From: Coleophoma eucalyptorum | Taxonomy: Eukaryota; Ascomycota; Leotiomycetes; Helotiales; Dermateaceae | Direction of reading: 5' to 3' | Assembly (NCBI GenBank): GCA_026120035.1 | Contig: JALRME010000008.1 | Location: 186,001 to 250,000, forward strand | DNA length: 64,000 nt | Part shown: positions 22,108 through 34,126 of the stretch, piece after piece | Layout: every line of letters starts with the position of its first letter | Numbering within the stretch: position 1 is the stretch's first letter | Made by a program: the position numbers and the translations under genes | Notes under the pieces: model-generated | Database searches by the model: none | Seen by the model: only the letters and a program-made list of their open reading frames with translations | What the model was told of the DNA's origin: nothing

Positions 22108-24667
22108 ATGGGTAATCATGTCCTACACAGTGGTATATATCCACTATATCCAGAAAGACAACCACAAGGACCACTGAAAAGATTGAAGGACACTGCTACA
22201 CCAAAACTATGTGACAGCTGCAAGGAAACCTTCATGGATGGATTAAGTTTCAACATACTTATATCAGGGTCTGAGCTTGATATCGTTTACAAACGCAGCG
22301 ACACCCTTCGGTCCGCCCTAGATGGGTGCCGGTTCTGTCGAGAACTCCTTCGTATATCCTTTGACTACCCCAACTGGGAAATCTCAGCTGATGAATCCTT
22401 TTCATCTACGCAGTTGGCAGAAGCCCTATACCTTTGGAATTCAGAGCTGAAAAGCTATAATTCCCAGGTTCAGAGCTTGAGGCCGTTGGATCATTTTGTC
22501 GATCCGGAGCTCCGGTTCGTGCTGAAGATGGGCCTGGATCGCGACAATGTTATTGTGTCTTCGCGATCTTTGGATAACAAAGAGCAAAGACAACTGACAT
22601 TCGAATTTTTGTGTCAAGAGGGTACGTTGAATTGTGATCTTACTCGCAGTAGGGTTTGGCTATTCATTGGCTAACCCCAGCAAGATGGGGGCAGGGGCAA
22701 TATCAACCATTTTGAGCTAACCAACCATGATCAGACAACCTAGCTGCCAACTATATATCAGGAAGGGCCATCAACTACGATCTCAGGATTGACCAAACGT
22801 ACAAGAAAGTCCGAGACTGGCTTAGCAAATGTGACCACAACCACGACTGCCGGCATCGGACTAGCATTGACCTAGCTCACCACTACCATCCCATGCATCT
22901 GTTAAATGTTTCTCTTGATGGTGTCAAAACATTTAAAATCAAGCTCTATAAATGCGGTGCCTCGATACCTAAATATGCTTGTTTATCGTATTGCTGGGGT
23001 GGACCGCAAGAGACGGCAACCACAACCTCCAACATTGATGATTACTATAAGAACGGAATCAGAGTTGCATCTCTGCCTCAAAGTCTTCAAGATGCAATTT
23101 TCGTCACCCAGAAGCTTGGCTTGCAGTATCTGTGGATCGACTCCTTATGCATTGTTCAAGACTCTCCTGATCTCAGAAGCCAGGAGATAGCGAAGATGGA
23201 TTTAATTTACAGCTACGCCTACGTAACTATCTCAGCTAGCTGTGTCAGCCATAGTAAATCTGGATTCCTCGGCATCCGCAAACCAGTTTTGGAAGAATTA
23301 TCATATATAGACTTCTCAGTAGCCTTGCAACGCAGTAAAGCAAGTCCCTGCGACTATGGAAGTGTGACGATGAATAGTATTGGAAACCTATCACACCGAT
23401 CACGCCTACAATACGAGATCGCTCCGGAGCCGTTGAATTCCCGAGCTTGGACATTCCAAGAGACATTTCTATCGCGGCGCCGGTTAATTTTCAGCCATCA
23501 CCAGCTCTTCTGGCTTTGTCGCCATACATGGGGTCGTGATGGTGGTAGGATAACAAGGAAACAGTACTTCGAAGCCAACGAAGAATTTCCCCACATGGAC
23601 GACCCGCCGAACTGGACGCAAATCATTCATCATTACAGCAGTCGGGGGATTACTGATCCGAACGATAAACTTCTTGCGATTTCTAGTATTGCGAAGCACT
23701 TCTCAACTCTAAGCAAAGACACCTACTTGGCGGGTCTATGGCAAAGCGAATTAGTAAGTTTTTTATTAGGAGCTCGTATGTCAGGACACTGGTTTCTGAC
23801 CAACCGCTTTGGATTTGGTTGTCCCATACTCTTTAAGTTTGTATAGTGACAACCCCTACTCAGCCCTCCCATCTCACCTAGAGATCTTAGGATGTGCTAT
23901 GCGAGGCTTCTCTAGATCTATACTACCTCCATTTACAATATTGTGCTAACAAATATGGTTGCAATCTATAGCCACAGCAGTTGTGCTGGCGTCATATGTA
24001 TAAGTCTGAAGCACAGAGCACAACTCGTTACAAAGGGAAATTATGCCGACCAACCGCTTGGCGTGCACCATCTTGGTCTTTCATGTCTGTGGATGGTAGA
24101 ATTGAGTTCCTCAGCAAAGATACACTCGACTTTGAACCTCAATATAAACGCACTAGTCTCGCATTTACTATATTACAAAGCTTTGTTGAGGTCCAGTCCG
24201 AAGAAGCTCCTTTTGGCCCTGTTAGACGTGGAGTTCTTGAAATCCGTGGCCGATTGGTGGAAGTCACCAATCCTCTTACGGCCAATACTTATGACCCGTT
24301 GGCTGTGACTAGTACTGTCCCCATGTCGATCGGGATCAAGGGGACTAAGAGAAAGCACTTCGTTGGAAAAATATATTTTGATACTACGGTTGGTCCTAAC
24401 CCACTACGGGTTAGTATTATTCATAACCACGGCACGCTTACGCCGTCTTGCAAGATGTTCTGTCTACTACTTTGCTACGAAGAGACTGCTGCTGGTTATG
24501 CTGTGAAAGGGTCTGTGATATCAGCATGGGGCCTGGTGCTGACAAGGCTTCAATGTGGAAATTATATTCGTGTAGGGTGGTTTGAAGGTACAGATGATAA
24601 CCGCGAAAGTTCTAAAGCAAAAAAATGCTTTTCTAAAGTAGAACCTTCTATTATTAGCATTATCTGA
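22108..24667 (+). CDS. HET-domain protein
   Basis: Three exons (22108-22621, 22735-23753, 23981-24667) give 739 residues with all phases matching. The N-terminal part has the CDSCKE and CRFCREL cysteine pairs common ahead of HET domains. Exon 2 holds the HET domain: KYACLSYCWGGPQ, LQYLWIDSLCIVQDSPD, KMDLIYSYAYVTISAS and NSRAWTFQETFLSRRRLIF. The block YSSRGITDPNDKLLAISSIA follows. Exon 3 has RPTAWRAPSWSFMSVDG, the conserved post-domain segment. Intron 2 (23754-23980) is long for this window, about 227 nt, with GTAAGT and CAGCAG ends. The gene looks intact. Role: nonself recognition or cell-death signalling in the family; partner unknown. Confidence 0.9.
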
Positions 24668-24877
24668 TTTTAGATTGCCTTTCAAGACAGATTGGCAGAA
24701 TATGACTAGACTGACTTTTGGACAGGCGAACGAATGCTGACTGATTTCTCATCTTTTCTTGCAGGAGCAGGCCGAATCAATCTTGAAAGTCGCATTATTA
24801 TTAAAATTACACTATTTGAGCAGAGTTTTGGGTAAGAATTCCTCGATACTGTTTCTCTAAGAGGTGACCTCGAGCCT

Positions 24878-25449
24878 TTATTCCGCAGGCTTCATCCTGC
24901 GCTGTAGCTCCTCGAGTAAACTTGCGATATCTTCGTCACCTTCTCGTGCTTTCTGCTTAAATGCTTCCATGTTTCCTAGCGCCCATTCTTTCTCATTTCC
25001 CGCCTTGGGTGCGATAAAACCTAATTCCATGGCGCTAAGCAGCCCACCAGTGATATAGACGGTATTGAGGGTAAGTTCTGGAGGTGCCTTGCCACTGTGT
25101 GATGGGTGAGCAATACTGGACCAAATCTCTTGAACCTCAAGGCACAAGCTATCGAATTGGGCTTGAGAATGCATTGGCCCATCCCTGAAAGTGATGTGGA
25201 TCTTGTTCAATGTTCTCTAGGAGCATTTTTAGCATACAGGAAGCACAATTATGATGGGGGTAAAGTGAGAACACTCACAGGCTTGCCAGCAACGTATGAC
25301 TCCAGCCCTGTTGCATCCGCGAACATCACGGTCACAAAAAGACTAGGTGTACCAAATTTGCTGCATTGGTTCTTCGTAATAGCAAGTGCCATCTCATCTT
25401 TTTGAGCCTTAGTCAAGGGAGCAGCATGTGAAATCTCGTAGAGTGGCAT
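24878..25449 (-). CDS. Tautomerase-superfamily (oxalocrotonate tautomerase-like) protein
   Basis: Two exons (25449-25279, 25201-24878) give 164 residues; the intron is GTGAGT...AAG and in phase. The start MPLYEISHAAPLT leaves Pro2 at the N-terminus after Met removal. Pro2 is the catalytic base of this superfamily. The first half has KFGTPSLFVTVMF. The second half has IHITFRDGP and LNTVYITGGLLSAMELGFIAPKAG, as in fungal cis-CaaD-like/Tautomerase_3 proteins. The substrate is unknown. It is convergent with the HET gene at 22108, about 210 bases apart. Confidence 0.85.
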
Positions 25450-26451
25450 CGTGGGCTAATTTCTTTAAAGTTGTCGTCGTTAGAAGATTGTGTGTTTCTG
25501 TGGTATTCTCTCATGCTTCCTATGCATTGCGGACTGTCTCATATATAGTACTCTATATAACGGGGGAAGGAGCATCTCCAAAGGCCGTAGACATGACTAC
25601 TAAGCTTGATGTTCCGACCCCGACGGTGTTAACAGACGCCTTGACACGAGGTTCTTCACCTTGATACGCTAATGTCGATTAGGAAAACAGTCTATCTAAT
25701 ATCGCTCGTTTTAGCTTAGTGAGAGTGATTGCGGAGATAGGTAGTCTTCGGCTTTGAGCTGCTACCAACTTAACAGCTAGATATCTCATTGTTGGCTCGT
25801 TTGCATGCCTATTATAACACTTCCCTTAAGCCAATATTAGCGGCGATAAATAATACCCCACAAAACAGTCAAGTTAAAAATATCTATTAGTAGATCTTAG
25901 CATAGCCAAACTAGTATTTGATCACTTTAATTTTAAAGAGAGTGGAAATATAAAGGACTATAGTGCATGCAACAGGAGGCCGTTCGAGCTAGAGTTAAGG
26001 CCGAAGGTTAAGGCCGAAGGTGCAGGCAGCAAGAGGCGCCATTCGGGCTGGAGTTAAGGCCGAAGGTTAAGGCCGAAGATGCAGCATATAATGGCTGCAT
26101 TGATACCTGTAAGCCTTGATCAGAAGAGACCAGGACTGTGTTTGTCACGATCTAGGTGTAGAGTCCAAAAGACTACAGTATTACTCCCGACGTAATACGC
26201 TTACAACTACTTATATGACAACGTGCCCAAGTATGTCACATAACATGTGACTACTCGTGCCATGGGTTATGTGATATAGATCAGACTCTTAAATTGTTAA
26301 GAGAGTCAATCAATAGTATCCTAGTAATTTGAATTTAAGCTGTCCAATGATCCCTCGCTATGGCTTGACAAGAAATATAATACCTGACTAAAGTTTTCTG
26401 TTCAGTGCCTACTTTATCGCTTAACTATACTTGTCATGAAACTTTTCTATA
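25450..26451. other. Intergenic with tandem repeat
   Basis: No supported gene. A GC-richer 57-bp tandem repeat lies at 25969-26084 within otherwise AT-rich DNA. Confidence 0.5.
25969..26084 (+). repeat. 57-bp tandem repeat, two copies
   Basis: Copies at 25969-26025 and 26029-26084 start GCAACAGGAGGC and GCAAGAGGCGCC. Both end in GTTAAGGCCGAAGGTTAAGG and then CCGAAG-TGCAG. Inside each copy a 13-bp unit GTTAAGGCCGAAG is itself repeated. It is higher in GC than its surroundings. Confidence 0.75.
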
Positions 26452-27734
26452 TTAACCGACATACTTGACAATTTTACTCCCCACCATCCCATCACTGTCC
26501 ATGACCGTCAGAATCTGCTGCGGAACCGGAATCTCCTCGTATTCTTCCTCTCCACGTTGCAAGTACAAGTTTACACCCCCACATTTGCTTGAATATACCT
26601 CCGTATTCAAACTATTCTCTCCCAAATAAATCTCAGCACCATCCACCTGATCCAGCAGAACTGTGGGAAGGGTACCGAGGACTTGCATAGCAAAATTCGG
26701 TGATTTTATCACATCAAAGGACGAAACAAGCGAGTCGATCATTATTGATAACCTTGAGGAGTTGTCCACCGAGACCGCGTTTGCCTTGCCCTTGATGTGG
26801 ATAGTTGAATTATTGCAGTTGCTTATAAGGATGGAGTGGCTGATGGAAGCCTCGATCTCGAGGGTTTGCGATTCAAAGTTTTCCTGCAGCAACGATTAGG
26901 ATGGAATTGAATCTTAGCAATAAACCTACTAGAATCCACTTCTGGTTGACCAGTTCTATGCGCGCAATCCTTTTCGACCTTCTTACAACGGGCGCTTTTG
27001 TTGGACTTGGGCTTTGGCTTGATACCCGAATTACTGGCTGTACGTCCACGACTTCTTCTATGATTTTCGACACTATCGTCTTCGCTACGTCTCTAGCATC
27101 TACACCCATGGGTGCCCACTGGATACCCCAGATAAAGTACTCCTGGGTATAGTTGGCCAGAGAGCTAAAAATTTGATAATATGACTGTAGCCATTCGATA
27201 TGCCGGACATCCCTAATAAAGTCTCGATTAGCAATAAGCAATAATCAAAATCTCTCGGGCGACTCACTTATTCTTGAAATCACAGAGTATACGATTGCCC
27301 CAATATTGTGCTGATTCGATAGTCTTCTTAATTTGAAGGTGTGGTTTGGCTTCGCAAGTTACCCAGGCCAGGACATTGATGCTGACGGATACGGCGTTAA
27401 GGTGGTTAAAGGCCCAGGTGCCGCGGCCAGCTTCACACATGTCTATAATGCTCTGTACATCGTCTTGAGTCAGTTTCAAAAGCTCCTCTAAAGTTGATAG
27501 TTCTGGTTTCTTCGTATTGCTGCTGATGAGGAGAAAGTCTCGCTGGTGCGCAAACGCTGCGGACACAATCGCTGCTTGCTCGGCTACGAGGCCACCCAGC
27601 GATTTACTCAACTGAACGAACTTTTTGACATCGGCATTTATGAGTTCGTCAAAATCAGATATGAACTCGGGTAAAAACTGGTCTTTCGTTCCCGCAGAGG
27701 GGCTTGGGGTTGCAGCGCCGGTCAAATCGATCAT
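26452..27734 (-). CDS. Cyclase-associated protein (CAP/Srv2) paralogue, shortened
   Basis: Three exons (27734-27268, 27212-26930, 26883-26452) give 393 residues with matching phases; branch points GCTAAT and CTAAT are visible. The N-terminal half matches the CAP helical-folded domain: FDELINADVKKFVQLSKSLG, LVAEQAAIV, RGTWAFNHLNAVSVSINVLA, then WLQSYYQIFSSLANYTQEYF. The C-terminal half is the actin-binding beta-helix (CARP) domain: WILENFESQTLEIEASISHS, ILISNCNNSTIHIKGKANAV, LPTVLLDQVDGAEIYL. CAP proteins promote actin monomer recycling and bind adenylate cyclase. Two parts usual in about 530-residue CAPs are missing: the N-terminal coiled-coil (RLE) segment and the central poly-proline/WH2 region, replaced here by a short basic linker (KAPVVRRSKRIARIELV). 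It is probably a divergent second copy. Confidence 0.88.
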
Positions 27735-28684
27735 GGTCAAAGCGGACCCCTCAAATCGCGAGGACGTCGTCTCGGGTTTAAGATGCCGTATCGTCAGCTA
27801 AGCGCAATAAATAATTGAATGCTGCAGCTATGCTAGCAAAGGAGTACTGGTTATCGGAATTTGCGAGTTCTTTGTATTTACAGCAGCTGTAGTGAAATAA
27901 CAAGGCCGTCAATTTCGTGGGAAGGGAGGTTACTAATACTTTTTATTCTTCAACTCATGTCGTGAGCACTTAAATTAGAAATTGCACTACCTTCTTAAAA
28001 CACAACGAGCAATGAAATTTCTGGGGTCTAGCATTGGTGTAAAAAGGGTTGCCTGTCCCGCGGACGCACGAGCACTGACTGCGGCCCATACCATCGGAGA
28101 GTCAGAGGTCAGTGAACAGAAACTCTGGCAAAGTGATGACTCTGGATTGTAAGGCCAGAATGTCCGCTCTGTACCTGCGTATTGTCACTCTAATGAGAAA
28201 GAGAGTAGTTGAATAGGACATGGATGCGTGCATAAGATAGAACGTCGCATCCTCGCTTATTCACCGTTCACTACAATCTTCTCCTGTCGGGTTAGGCAGC
28301 CTCCAAACGACCTTAAGGCAACCATCATCGGTTAAGTTGAAGCACAGCCAACGTCATATACACACATATGGTGAAAGCTCAGGGTTAGAAGTTTCAGGCA
28401 ACTACTTTTATATAATGGACAACCCTATTAATAATCTAACTCATGTTAGCGGTGTTGAAAGTCAAATAGTCCCGTGATATGCTTTGTTCGCACTAGAGGC
28501 GTCAGTCAAACACCCCAAGCAATCTTGACAGTTGAGAATACAAATTAATGTACTGCAATCGTTTGTAAGACCCTTTTTAAGTGGTAGAATTATCTCCATC
28601 CTCCTACTTTACTCACTTGACACAGTGATATATATAGATGTAAAGACCTAGACTTGACTGTACTAAAGTATTTAGCAAGACGGA
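27735..28684. other. Intergenic, no gene seen
   Basis: No supported coding sequence between the CAP paralogue and the 3' end of the NACHT-ankyrin gene. Confidence 0.5.
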
Positions 28685-31401
28685 TTAATGTGATTCTTTA
28701 GCGCCATTCTCAAGCAGCAGCTTCAATATAGCCTCGTGCTTGTTTGCTACAGCCAACGACAGCGGTGTCTGGCCCCGATAATCCTCAATCTCTAACTCAG
28801 CACCTCGCTCGAGTAGCAGCCTTACTATAGCCTCGTGTCCATTCTCTATAGCTCGTAATAGTGGCGTTCGGCCCTGATGATCCTTAGACTCCAGCTTGGC
28901 GCCTTTCTCGAGTAGCAACTTCACTACAGCCTCATGTCCGTTCTCTGCAGTTGACGACAGCGGTGTCTGTCCCCGATAATCTTTAGACTCTAGCTCAGCG
29001 CCTCGCTCGAGTAATGGCTTTACTATAGCCTCGTATCCACTTTTTGCAGCCCATGATAGTTGTGTTTGGGTATATTTATCTGTTGCATTTGTATATCCTC
29101 CAATATCTGTTCTGAATAATCTGCACAGTAGGTCGAACATAACTGGCTCTGGCTTTGAAATGTGCAAGATGTGCTGCGGCCAATGTAATTTTGCATATAC
29201 GTCAAAGTGGAAAACCACCGAACGATGACTGAAAAGATGACTTGTTTCCGCAAGAGTCTTGCCAATATCGAAATCGGGCTTCTTTCTAGACTTTAGAAGC
29301 TTTAATGCAATTCTTTGGATATTAGTTGATGAGTCTAATGTTGAATGAATGATTTGGGATGACGTTGATGCAGTCATAATTTGTGGAACCACTGTAGTGG
29401 ACACCTGGTTTTCGAAAATTTTGTGATTGAGATATGTAACAACAATTTCTGCCATTGTTTTCTTTGCACTGTCGTTTGTAATTGTCATATTGGCAGAGTC
29501 TTTGAACTCGCTGAGGAGGAACTGCTTAACGCTATGGTGCACAAATCGTATGGTCTTCTCCTCTTCATCGAGAATGAGGATGCCTCCACAGTAAGTCAAT
29601 ATCAATCGTATGTCGTTCAGAAGCCTCGACGGGTTCCAGTCAGTATTGCCAGGGACTACGCTCAAGGCCTCTCGAAGTTCTGTGTCTGTTAAGGGACGGT
29701 AAGCTACAGTTATGAGCTCTAGTATCTTTCTCTGATCAACCTTTCTTGATCTTTCTGATTTTCGTAGAATACGAGAAAATGTTTCCGAAAGATCTTTAGG
29801 GCGGTCCGCTAGAGCCGAACGAATACCGTCATCTGTTCCCATATCACACACGGGTTCGATTTGCAAAGCTACCCAGAGAAACATTCCTTGGGATCCTTGA
29901 AGAAGAGCGTTTTGTATTTCCTCTATAAGGTTGAGATTTCCTATCACCAGCTTTCGAGAGTTTAGTCGGCGCTTTAGTTCTTCCAAAATGAAAGCCTCAA
30001 TATCAGGATTGCCATTAGGAATTGATGCAAGCTGGACAGCAGTGAACCTTTCTTGTCCCAATTCCAAAACATTTTCTGCGTCGAGTCTGATTGATATGCA
30101 TAAAAGCAGTGCATATGTTTTCTGCAGCTCTCCGAGCTGTGAAATCAATATTTCTCTTTCAGTAGAATCACATTCATCTAGCCCGTCAAGGACGAAATAC
30201 GCTTTGGAATGCGGTGGAAGAGCATATTGGAGCAAACTGCATATTTGATTAACATCCAGAGCAAGAGTCCTAGTCTCATCGACAAATTTCGTAAGGTCTG
30301 CCACCGGGCACAGTAATTGTCGGGCTAGAGAACCAATAACTATCTGCGCTTTCAAACTTTGTGGGATGTCGTGACGGCAAAAGAAGTAAGCAACTGTAGC
30401 ATTCTTACTTCGATCATCAAGATTCAGGTCGTCAACGAGATTGGCCAGTAAAACAGATTTTCCAGATCCTAGCTTACCCGTATATATAAGTGTACAGGAA
30501 GTTTCCTGGCCTTTCCAATCCCGGTATTCAGTACTTTTATTGAATAGAGTTGATTTCCTAATCTTCCGCGTCTGTTTCCACGTAGTTTCGTAATCATACA
30601 TAGAACAAGAATCAAGGATCCGTAATTTATTTTTTGACCGATGTTGATGAGATAAAAATTCGGAACGCTTCAAGGATAGAGTTTTGTATTTAGAGTTCTT
30701 TTGGGTTTCCTGCTTTATCATTTTGGCCATTTGCAGGCCTACCTCTTCTTTCATTGCATTCGCCCAACGGTCGAATTCTGATTGGTATTTCTTCGTATCT
30801 AAGTCGCTTAGACTAGATGCAAATTGCCCAAAAGTAGACTTTTGTGTAAACTTCAATAGCTGATGGCAAAGATTGACCGCTATAATGAAATATTCGGGCG
30901 GGTACGACTGTAGGCTTTTAGATTCGGGGTACAGCAAGGTCATCTGTTGATAACGGGGAGCTGAGAGACCAGCAGTCATAAGGAGGTTCGACAGCTTTTC
31001 GAAGTAGGAAGAGAAATTTACAATTAGCTACAAAGATATTAGTCTAGAACGTAGACAACGAGGTCGACGGGGACTGACAAGCAATGAAATTCGTACTATC
31101 GTCCAGACACCACAAGCAATCAGGTTCTGGGATCCGCCTATTATTACATCACCAAGCGAGGCGAATTGCTGAATGGATTGCAGGAAATTGGTTAGTCGAG
31201 GCCCAAAACAGCGTCCGCCTGAAGTTTGACGGTCAAGGTCAGCTGTGATATTCATGACATCGCGCGGAGTTGGCGGACAATCTCGTAATTGAGACCTGTA
31301 GGTACAAAGGGTAGCCTTCTGCGTGCTCGAGAGGTCCGCTTCGAACAGGGAGACAGCTTTTCGAGCTTCAGCCGTGAAGCACTTGACACTACAGTAGACA
31401 T
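28685..31401 (-). CDS. NACHT-ankyrin STAND receptor (NLR-like), 5' frameshift
   Basis: Two exons, about 31401-31079 and 31027-28685, joined by a 51-nt intron (GTCAGT...GTAG) in phase. The N-terminal helical region (FLQSIQQFASLGDVIIGGSQ, then LIACGVWTIVRISLL and FSSYFEKLSNLLMTAG) is the segment that precedes NACHT in many fungal receptors. The P-loop GKLGSGKS is at 30478-30455; Walker B YFVLDGLDECD is near 30.2 kb. The winged-helix-like block KILELITVAYRPLTDTELRE follows. About four ankyrin repeats (RGQTPLSSTAENGHEAVVKL type) end the protein at 28685. In exon 1 the likely start MSTVVSSAS is in another frame from the conserved AEARKAVSLFEADLSSTQKA, so one base seems lost or gained near 31380. 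Otherwise translation would start at the ATG at 31255, losing about 45 residues. Role: intracellular nonself recognition. Confidence 0.85.
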
Positions 31402-33163
31402 GGCGGTAGTGGTAGTAATGATATTCAAAAGGTTAAGCACAGATAATGGTGCGCATCCAGCAAAATGGGAAGAAAAGTGCATTCACCCCAGGGGACTTGC
31501 GCAGGGAGGAGACAGAAGTCGAAAGATAGGTAAGTGAGTATTGATGCACAGCCACAATGAGGCTTCGACGGCGAGGCACCCCCTTCTTGATGAGCAATTA
31601 GAGGAAGCAGATTTTGCAAGAGATTGTAAGATGGTGAGAGCGGGCAACTTTGTCGACGGGATGCTGCTAATGATTGTCTGATCAACCAAATCGCTCTAAT
31701 CGGAGCGGAAGTCTTGCTCCCCTAGCCTTAGGAAAAAGGCTGCCATGACTGGCACCCGAGGCTATAATTAATATAATGTAATTAAGTCAGACTGATTCAG
31801 GCCAATATGTACTATTGTAATAACTAATAAATCTTGAAGCCACAAGGAAGCAGGGGAGAACTATTGCGCAGATTGATAGCATCAACGAAATGATCGACAG
31901 TATAAACAACTATAGGAATTTTCTTGTTGCAGACTAGTTTCTCAAGGGATAAATGGTTAAATAAGAGTGAAATATTGGTAATAATTTTGTAGACTTCCGA
32001 GAAAAAAATCACGATGTCTAAACTATAGATTGTTCTCATGACAGAGTACGTCTTTGACTCAGGGATCGGCGTTAGTAGGTGTACTAGGACGGGAATAGCG
32101 ATAAACTGAATTTGACGAAGTGGGACTACTAACCGTGCCTAACTACTATATCGACTTCCATTAGATTAGTTAGGTTAATAGCCGGTACTGTTAGGCGCTG
32201 AGGAGAAGGGTATAATCTTAGCGAAGAGTTCTTTAATCTGACAAGGATAGTATTGAGGAATTTATACCTACTCTTAATCTAAGGACCTAAATACAGTTAT
32301 GATTTTGCGATAAAGGAAAGCTAGTATATTTCATACTATGGAATCCAGGAGGTTCAGTGTCTTAATATTTCTATGGCTGATTACCATTATGACCTTAGTC
32401 TTGTAGTTAAAGCCTTGATTATAAGTTTACGCAATGTTATTACTACAGAGCCGACATCTTGACGGAATATACCATTCTTATGTAGAAAACTTGCAGGCAG
32501 TTAGGGAGGTGCTTTAGTTGCCTTGATCAAATGGGGGCACTTCTTCGGATGATATACTTAACGGGTGTGGAGTATTGGGATGATTAAGGTGGCGAATGAG
32601 ACTGATCACACGTCAGTGCGTAAGTGGGTGGAGACAAGGATGCGAATTCTCCGAGTACTATCCACTCTACCGCTCACGTTCCCCTCATTCGAACACGCAC
32701 ATCTTCGCCGTGTACAGGCGCTTTCTCGCCGCCACACAAAAATCATCCTTGAGCGACCCGCTGTAAACCCCATAAATTCTTCAAGTTTCATTTTCCAATG
32801 ACGGCATTTAGCCTCAGCACGACATCAGATCTCAGATCGCAGCTATGGCAATTAGGGGTCCCAAATCTTGATCGCTCAGGGTATTTCTTTCGAGAACTTG
32901 ATTTTATTTTGCCTTTCTCAGACACACATATCATGCTATGATGAAGCTGCAGGGGCATTGCCAAGGATTATGGTCAAGAGAGAATTCGCGGGGACTGTCA
33001 TAAAGATCGATCTTGTGTCTAGATTTTTACTTTTGATTCCAATAGAAAGACTTTGATATCATACAAATCGCGTCGAGCCACCTACTAAGCGCCCCATTTC
33101 TTGGAAAAACAGTCATACCACTTTCTTATAGTCCTAAAATATATCTATTGCCTCTATGTCTGA
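31402..33163. other. AT-rich intergenic, no gene seen
   Basis: Several short open frames near 31.4-31.7 kb and 32.5-33.0 kb lack similarity and splice context. A candidate ATG (MSDRRVFPQNPPG) at 33156 may belong to the next gene if a very short intron is removed. Confidence 0.45.
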
Positions 33164-33742
33164 CAGGCGAGTTTTCCCCCAAAATCCACCCGGGTAACTT
33201 CTATTCTAACTGAACATAGAGAGAGGCAAAGAGAGAGCTCTAGCAATGAAGATCAATATGATGATCAGTCTGAAGAAGAGATTGAGCGAGGAGATATCAT
33301 ACCAGGAGAGATTGAACGAGGAGATGACCTACCAGAAGAGATTGAGCGACGAGATGTCCTACCAGAAGAGATTGAGCAAGAAAGGATCGAACGAGAGGAG
33401 CGGCACCTAATGTTTCAGCAACAACAAAGTATGCGGACGACACGCAGAACCCGTACACAATCTCAAGCACAACCATTTCCACCATCAAGGCGGCGGCAGC
33501 AACAACTATCTCATCAGGAAGAAATAGAGCTACATCAAAGGAGCAATATCCATGCACAATCTCGTACCGTTCGAGAATCTCGAATTAGAGATCGTCCGGC
33601 GCCCCAGCAAGGAAGAGGCGGCAGCTTGCAACCCCAACAAGAAAGAGAAAGTAGCTTGAAAGTGGGTTTGAACTTGGATTTAGAAATCGAGGTTGATCTC
33701 TACGCCAAAGTCAACGGCGATGTCACTCTTGGGCTCCTTTAA
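33164..33742 (+). CDS. Unidentified protein with acidic repeats and conserved C-terminal tail
   Basis: One frame is open from 33164 to the stop at 33740-33742. The 5' exon is unresolved: the first in-frame ATG is 33410. An ATG at 33156 could be joined only by a 26-nt intron with a GTAACT donor, a CTAAC branch and CATAG. The protein begins with acidic 10-residue repeats (EEIERGDIIP, GEIERGDDLP, EEIERRDVLP) and continues into a Gln/Arg-rich disordered region. It ends LKVGLNLDLEIEVDLYAKVN followed by GDVTLGLL. From memory, this tail recurs at the C-terminus of many ascomycete proteins of unknown function, which supports a real gene. No function can be given. Confidence 0.5.
   Translation, partial: QASFPPKSTRVTSILTEHRERQRESSSNEDQYDDQSEEEIERGDIIPGEIERGDDLPEEIERRDVLPEEIEQERIEREERHLMFQQQQSMRTTRRTRTQSQAQPFPPSRRRQQQLSHQEEIELHQRSNIHAQSRTVRESRIRDRPAPQQGRGGSLQPQQERESSLKVGLNLDLEIEVDLYAKVNGDVTLGLL
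33275..33364 (+). repeat. 30-bp coding minisatellite, three units plus a partial
   Basis: Units at 33275, 33305 and 33335, each GRAGAGATTGARCGASGAGA and ten more bases, encode ten-residue acidic repeats; a partial fourth unit follows at 33365. Copy number could vary between strains without breaking the frame. Confidence 0.85.
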
Positions 33743-33982
33743 GAATGGACCAATTCTCGGTTTATCCGCAAGTTGTATTTGATAGGAGTTGAAGGAAGCG
33801 TTTCATGTATTATGACCATGGTAATGAATTTAACGTACGAAACTCGATGCATAAGTTATGTCTGTAAGTTTAGTTTCAATTAGCATAGGAGAGGTATCAA
33901 GGCAAAAATCCTAGATTTTTAGAGAATCTCGAGGTTACACCCACTCGTGGAATTTAGCCAAGTGGAGAAGCGGCTACAGAAG

Positions 33983-34126
33983 AAGGCACATTTAGTGTCG
34001 CTGGCTTGTTAATTAGAGCCTTTTTAGCGGGGTCCGTTTTCAGACACCTATAGCTTTGTGAAGGGCTTATAGATAGTACAAGAGCGAACAACTTTACAAC
34101 CTGTAATGAAATCTAGATTAGACAAC
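33983..34126 (+). repeat. Dispersed 143-bp repeat, left copy
   Basis: Runs from AAGGCACATTTAGTGTCGCT to GAAATCTAGATTAGACAAC. It matches the copy at 39148-39290 in the same orientation at most positions, including a long identical core AGCGGGGTCCGTTTTCAGAC. It may be a fragment of a mobile element; no ORF or terminal structure is visible. A weak third match to its first 25 bases lies near 34612. Confidence 0.85.
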
